Shown in pieces: positions 61,401 to 64,000 of a stretch of 64,000 nucleotides of DNA; the stretch's first letter is position 1, and the number at the start of each line of letters is the position of its first letter. Origin of the DNA: Macrolepiota albuminosa (lineage: Eukaryota; Basidiomycota; Agaricomycetes; Agaricales; Agaricaceae); contig JAMWFC010000111.1 of assembly GCA_027475525.1 (NCBI GenBank), positions 186,001 to 250,000 on the forward strand. The letters run 5' to 3'. The position numbers and the translations under genes were made by a program. Below the pieces are notes generated by a model. It was not told the origin of the DNA, did not search any database, and saw only the letters and a list, made by a program, of their open reading frames with translations.

Positions 61401-61857
61401 CTGCAACATTTTGGCAAGGTGGAAAACTGGAAAAAGCTGAAGATCTTGAACAAGAAGTATTGAGAGTCAGAAAAGAAGCATTTGGAAGCAGTCATCCAGA
61501 CACTATCAAAGCCATGTCTAACCTTGCTGCAACATTTAGGCAAGGTGGAAAACTGGAAGAAGCTGAGAAACTTCAACAAGAAGTGTTGAGAGTCAGGAAA
61601 GAAGCATTTGGAAGCAGTCATCCAGACACTATCCAAGCCATGTCTAACCTTGCTGCAACATTTTGGCAAGGTGGAAAACTGGAAGAAGCTGAGAAACTTC
61701 AACAAGAAGTGTTAAAAGTCAGGAAAGAAGCATTTGGAAGCAGTCATCCAGACACTATCAAAGCCATGTCAGAAAAGGTGGAAAACTGGAAGAAGCTGAG
61801 AATCTTGAAGAAGAAGTGTTGAAAGTCAGGAAAGAAGCATTTGGAAGTAGTTACTGA
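55436..61857 (+). CDS. NLR-type protein: patatin-like domain, NB-ARC, TPR repeats
   Basis: Cytosolic STAND/NLR-type protein of the fungal patatin/NB-ARC/TPR class, thought to act in self/non-self recognition or immunity-like signalling. It starts MQNIKTDQKQRGLRMLSLDD. Exons: 55436-55490, 55547-55685, 55740-55961, 56017-56695 (with a 77-bp join), 56748 to about 57035, then about 57059 onward; the last intron border is unsure. The patatin domain has the oxyanion-hole motif DDGGVRGL, but its nucleophile elbow reads GGAGTGG and its Asp motif reads FVGAGLYCSNP. NB-ARC: P-loop LHGLGGAGKTQIA, Walker B WLMLFDNADD, IIITSRN, LGYLALAIIQAGSYL. From 58180, 42-residue TPR units run to the end. Seven further 77-bp joins and a 19-base deletion near 61768 break the frame; the natural end appears to be TGA at 61857, after EAFGSSY. 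Confidence 0.87.
56391..56544. repeat. 77-bp tandem duplication in the patatin exon (probable assembly join)
   Basis: AGGTAGCTGAGGATTTTGAG begins at 56391 and again at 56468, period 77. Removing one copy joins EQGL to QKMALDDWNKQ in frame. Confidence 0.9.
58180..61850 (+). repeat. Array of about 25 near-identical 126-bp (42-residue) TPR units
   Basis: Unit: AMSNLAATFWQGGKLEEAEK, then LQQEVLKVRKEAFGSSHPDT and IQ or IK. It is of the kinesin-light-chain/TPR_10 kind. The first three or four units (58180-58560) are diverged; the rest differ at only a few sites (FWQ/FGQ/FRQ/FRI, QQ/EQ, LKV/LRV). The array contains seven 77-bp joins, with period starts 58798/58875, 59110/59187, 60290/60367, 60415/60492, 60744/60821, 60930/61007 and 61254/61331. 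The true unit number and order are therefore not reliable here. Confidence 0.92.
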
Positions 61858-62689
61858 AATGTAATTTAACTCTTGTCTGGTTATATACATGAACTAGTTC
61901 TTTAACATGTAGATACAAAATCTCCCTTTTTTCTCTCTTAATGGTAATTAAAATAGAATAAAAAACAGTTTACAAAGTTGACCTTTCTATTATTTACAAT
62001 GGCAGCCAGCAAATTCTTACTAGGCAGACTGTCAGGGAACTCCTTACACTTCCTTCTTTCTTCATTCATTTCCTTATTTCTTTCTGCATTTTTTCAGCTT
62101 ACTGCTTTTATTCTTTCAACTCTATTTATGAGTACTACTTTTAGCCTCTAAGGTACTCTAGTTCTCTAGTTATCACTCAGACAAGTGAGGCCCCTTCAAC
62201 ACTGCACACAGACAGCTTATATAAGCCAGAGTTTTCCTGCCTTGCTTGTATAATCACTTATTTAGGCAATTTCCAAGTTTTTACTATTTTGTTGTCCTGT
62301 ACAGTTGTTTTTCATGCTTCTGAGGCCTCAGAAGCATCAGTCCTGGCATAGGGAATTCTTAGGCTCGTTTTTTTTAGATCTCCATCTGCCAGGTAAGTAG
62401 TTATTGTGATATTACTAGTATATACATTAATATATTTGGATCTCTCCTTGCCAGCTCTGTGACTGAGCCATAGCCTTCAGAGGTCACCCTTACATAGACC
62501 CAATATCTTTAAAGGAGATGATTAGTTGGAGGTAGTATTCTTTGTTGGTGAAGAAGACACACTACCTGTAAGTGCTGGCCTGGTTCTAGAGTGCACCTCT
62601 CCATGTGTAGTGTGTTAAACAATGGCCTGGTGAATGCCTTATGGGTAGCTGCCTTGCTCTATGCTGATTTCATCTTACTCTAGTGTCTG
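61858..62689. other. AT-rich flank, possibly Gypsy 3' sequence
   Basis: No gene. A segment at 61950-61990 (AACAGTTTACAAAGTTGACC) resembles 32350-32385 (AACAGTTCACAAAGTCAATC), pointing to a shared repeat tail. The rest may be the pol end and LTR of the decayed Gypsy to its right, but no motif is clear. Confidence 0.35.
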
Positions 62690-63340
62690 TACAATGCCTT
62701 CCAGGAGGTGCTGTGCCTTTTCTCACTCCTGGAGGCCAGGTTGCATTGGGACTTGGGGGCATTGGTCATTCCAAAGGGCATAACTAAGTATTCAAAGAGC
62801 CCATAGCATTTGGAGAATGCTATCTTCCATTTGTGTCCCAGGGCAATGTGGACATTGTTATATCCTGATTAGAGATTGATCTTTGTATAAACCTTTGCAC
62901 TTCTGAGGCAGTCAACTAAGTCCCTGATGAGAAGGATGAGGTATTGATTCTTCTTTGTGATTTTATCGAGTCCCCAGTAGTCAATGCAAACCTCAGAGAG
63001 CCATCTTTCTTTTTAACAAATAGCATGAGGGCTCTGGCAAAGGATGTAGAAAGTCTAATGAAGCCCTTTTCAGAGAGCCATCTTTCTTTTTAACAAATAG
63101 CATGAGGGCTCTGGCAAAGGATGTAGAAAGTCTAATGAAGCCCTTTCTAAGCATGTTGTTGATGTGTTCCTTCAGTGCATGCAGTTTGACTTCTGACATA
63201 TTATAGATCTTCCTGAATGGTGGCAATGTACCATCATCCAGGTTGATTTCATAGTTGTAGGAGCAGTGGAGGGCAAGCTTCTGCATGCTGGTTTTGGAGA
63301 GCATATCAGCAAATTTGTGGTATTCAGGGAAAATGACTTC
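62690..63340 (-). pseudogene. Decayed Ty3/Gypsy reverse transcriptase fragment
   Basis: Minus strand: HCSYNYEINLDDGTLPPFRK, LRKGFIRLSTSFARALMLF, VKKKDGSL (63290-63000), then [31 protein letters not shown] (about 62960-62755). These are the N-terminal two thirds of a Gypsy RT, with several stops and one 77-bp join at 62993. It is not the same family as the 12.2-kb Gypsy: the RT wording differs throughout. Confidence 0.82.
62993..63146. repeat. 77-bp tandem duplication in RT remnant (probable assembly join)
   Basis: TCAGAGAGCCATCTTTCTTT begins at 62993 and again at 63070, period 77. Confidence 0.9.
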
Positions 63341-64000
63341 TTGAAAGGTCTGACCTTCTGATTTCTTTTCTATAATAGGTACCTCAGCTCAGAGATGTTT
63401 CTCAGGGAGGGAGGAGATGATGTAGAGCTAGTAGGCTTGTACTCCTTCATGCATAATCCAAGTAAACAGGGTGGCTCCAGTGATCCTCATGTTCAGAAGG
63501 CCTTTGATTGGAGATTGTAGGGAGGCCTCTGGTGACTGGGTCAAGGGGAGGAGAATTGCAATTGGTGCTGTCTCTTGTACCTATTACAGGAGATGTTAAG
63601 AGAAAAAGAGAGAGGGGAAGGGGGTTTCTTGAGGCAATTGTTGGAATTGGAGTGAGAAGGGGGATGTGTGTCATCATCAAGGGTCTTAAGGTTGATCTTG
63701 AGGTCAGGGGGATTGTTAGAGTTAATGTTAGAAGGGGGAAATACACTGTCATTGGAGGTCTTGAGGTCAATCTTGATGTTGGGAATTGTTGAAATTAACA
63801 TTAGAAGAGGGAAGTATGCTGTTGTTGGGACTCTTGAGGTCATGGTCAGAGTGATTGTTAAGATTAGCTTTGGAGGGGAAAAAAGAGGAATTGGTCTTGC
63901 AGATCTTGAGTATAATCCTGGATCTAATTAGATACAAACACAGACAATAATGATGCCCAAAAGTAGATCAGTAGCAGATACAGTTTATGGCTACTGACCT
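63341..64000 (-). other. Probable upstream (gag/protease) remnant of the decayed Gypsy
   Basis: It lies 5' of the RT fragment on the minus strand. Minus-strand frames give Pro/Ser/Asn-rich peptides (DLKTSNDSVFPPSNINSNNP) that repeat with the minisatellite at 63637. No protease motif was recognised. Confidence 0.4.
63637..63870. repeat. Imperfect minisatellite, unit about 69-75 bp, 3-plus copies
   Basis: Units begin ATTGTT at 63637, 63712, 63785 and 63854. Each contains GAAGGGGGA or GAAGAGGGA, then TCTTGAGGTCA or TCTTAAGGTTG. The copies are diverged and the period varies, so this is a natural repeat, unlike the exact 77-bp joins. Confidence 0.75.

Noticed and set aside
58185..61705. Repeated minus-strand frames (KCFFSDSQHFLLKFLSFFQF type)
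   Set aside because: Antisense shadow of the TPR array; the plus strand gives a coherent TPR protein.
58180..61850. CRISPR-like regular array
   Set aside because: The period of 126 bp is coding, with no spacer/repeat distinction; it is a TPR array in a eukaryotic gene.

Overview
The window is nuclear DNA of a filamentous basidiomycete, most likely an Agaricomycete. The genes have many short introns (about 50-60 bases, GT-AG). The host genes are typical fungal ones: a GH95 alpha-L-fucosidase, eIF3 subunit L, V-ATPase subunit E, a GT2 polysaccharide synthase-like protein, a membrane-anchored GH16 glucanase and a patatin/NB-ARC/TPR NLR-type protein. The transposons are a Copia, a chromodomain Gypsy, an APE/RNase H LINE and a TA-target DNA transposon. 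I cannot name the species.

Layout. 1-6252: GH95 (cut by the window start) and eIF3l, both on the minus strand. 6590-8310: a non-coding block that recurs inverted at 30490-31950. 8311-10020: AT-rich, with a possible solo LTR. 10026-15602: an intact Copia element with identical LTRs, a CATCC target duplication and one uninterrupted 1531-aa Gag-Pol. 18330-25721: a GT2 gene and a GH16 gene diverging from a shared 174-bp intergenic region, which looks like a cell-wall pair. 29376-30373: V-ATPase subunit E. 32125-32207: a tRNA-Ala(CGC) with an intron. 34998-52600: a three-layer transposon nest. A LINE is interrupted by a TA-flanked DNA transposon, and that is interrupted by a 12.2-kb chromodomain Gypsy that carries a large extra ORF after pol. 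52776-53623: an inverted, 5'-truncated copy of the GH95 3' end. 55436-61857: the NLR-type gene, ending in about 25 nearly identical 42-residue TPR units. 62690-64000: a decayed Gypsy fragment.

Two patterns cut across the annotation. First, at 17 places a stretch is repeated in tandem with a period of exactly 77 bp, in unrelated sequence (GT2 exons, Gypsy, TPR array, intergenic DNA). Deleting one copy restores the reading frame wherever I could test it. This is the signature of de Bruijn contig ends overlapping by k=77 that were concatenated without merging, so frameshifts at these points should be treated as assembly errors. Second, once those joins are allowed for, the Gypsy gag-pol is one frame of 2468 codons broken by five stops. 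All five are TGA where CGA would be expected, and the single LTR mismatch is also CG versus CA. This points to CpG deamination. The right part of the window (30.5-53.6 kb) also keeps, in inverted order, pieces of the left part (flank, eIF3l fragment, GH95 3' end), as if an old inverted duplication was later filled with transposons.

The best candidates for something new are the roughly 978-residue third ORF of the Gypsy element and the NLR-type protein, whose patatin domain lacks both catalytic residues.
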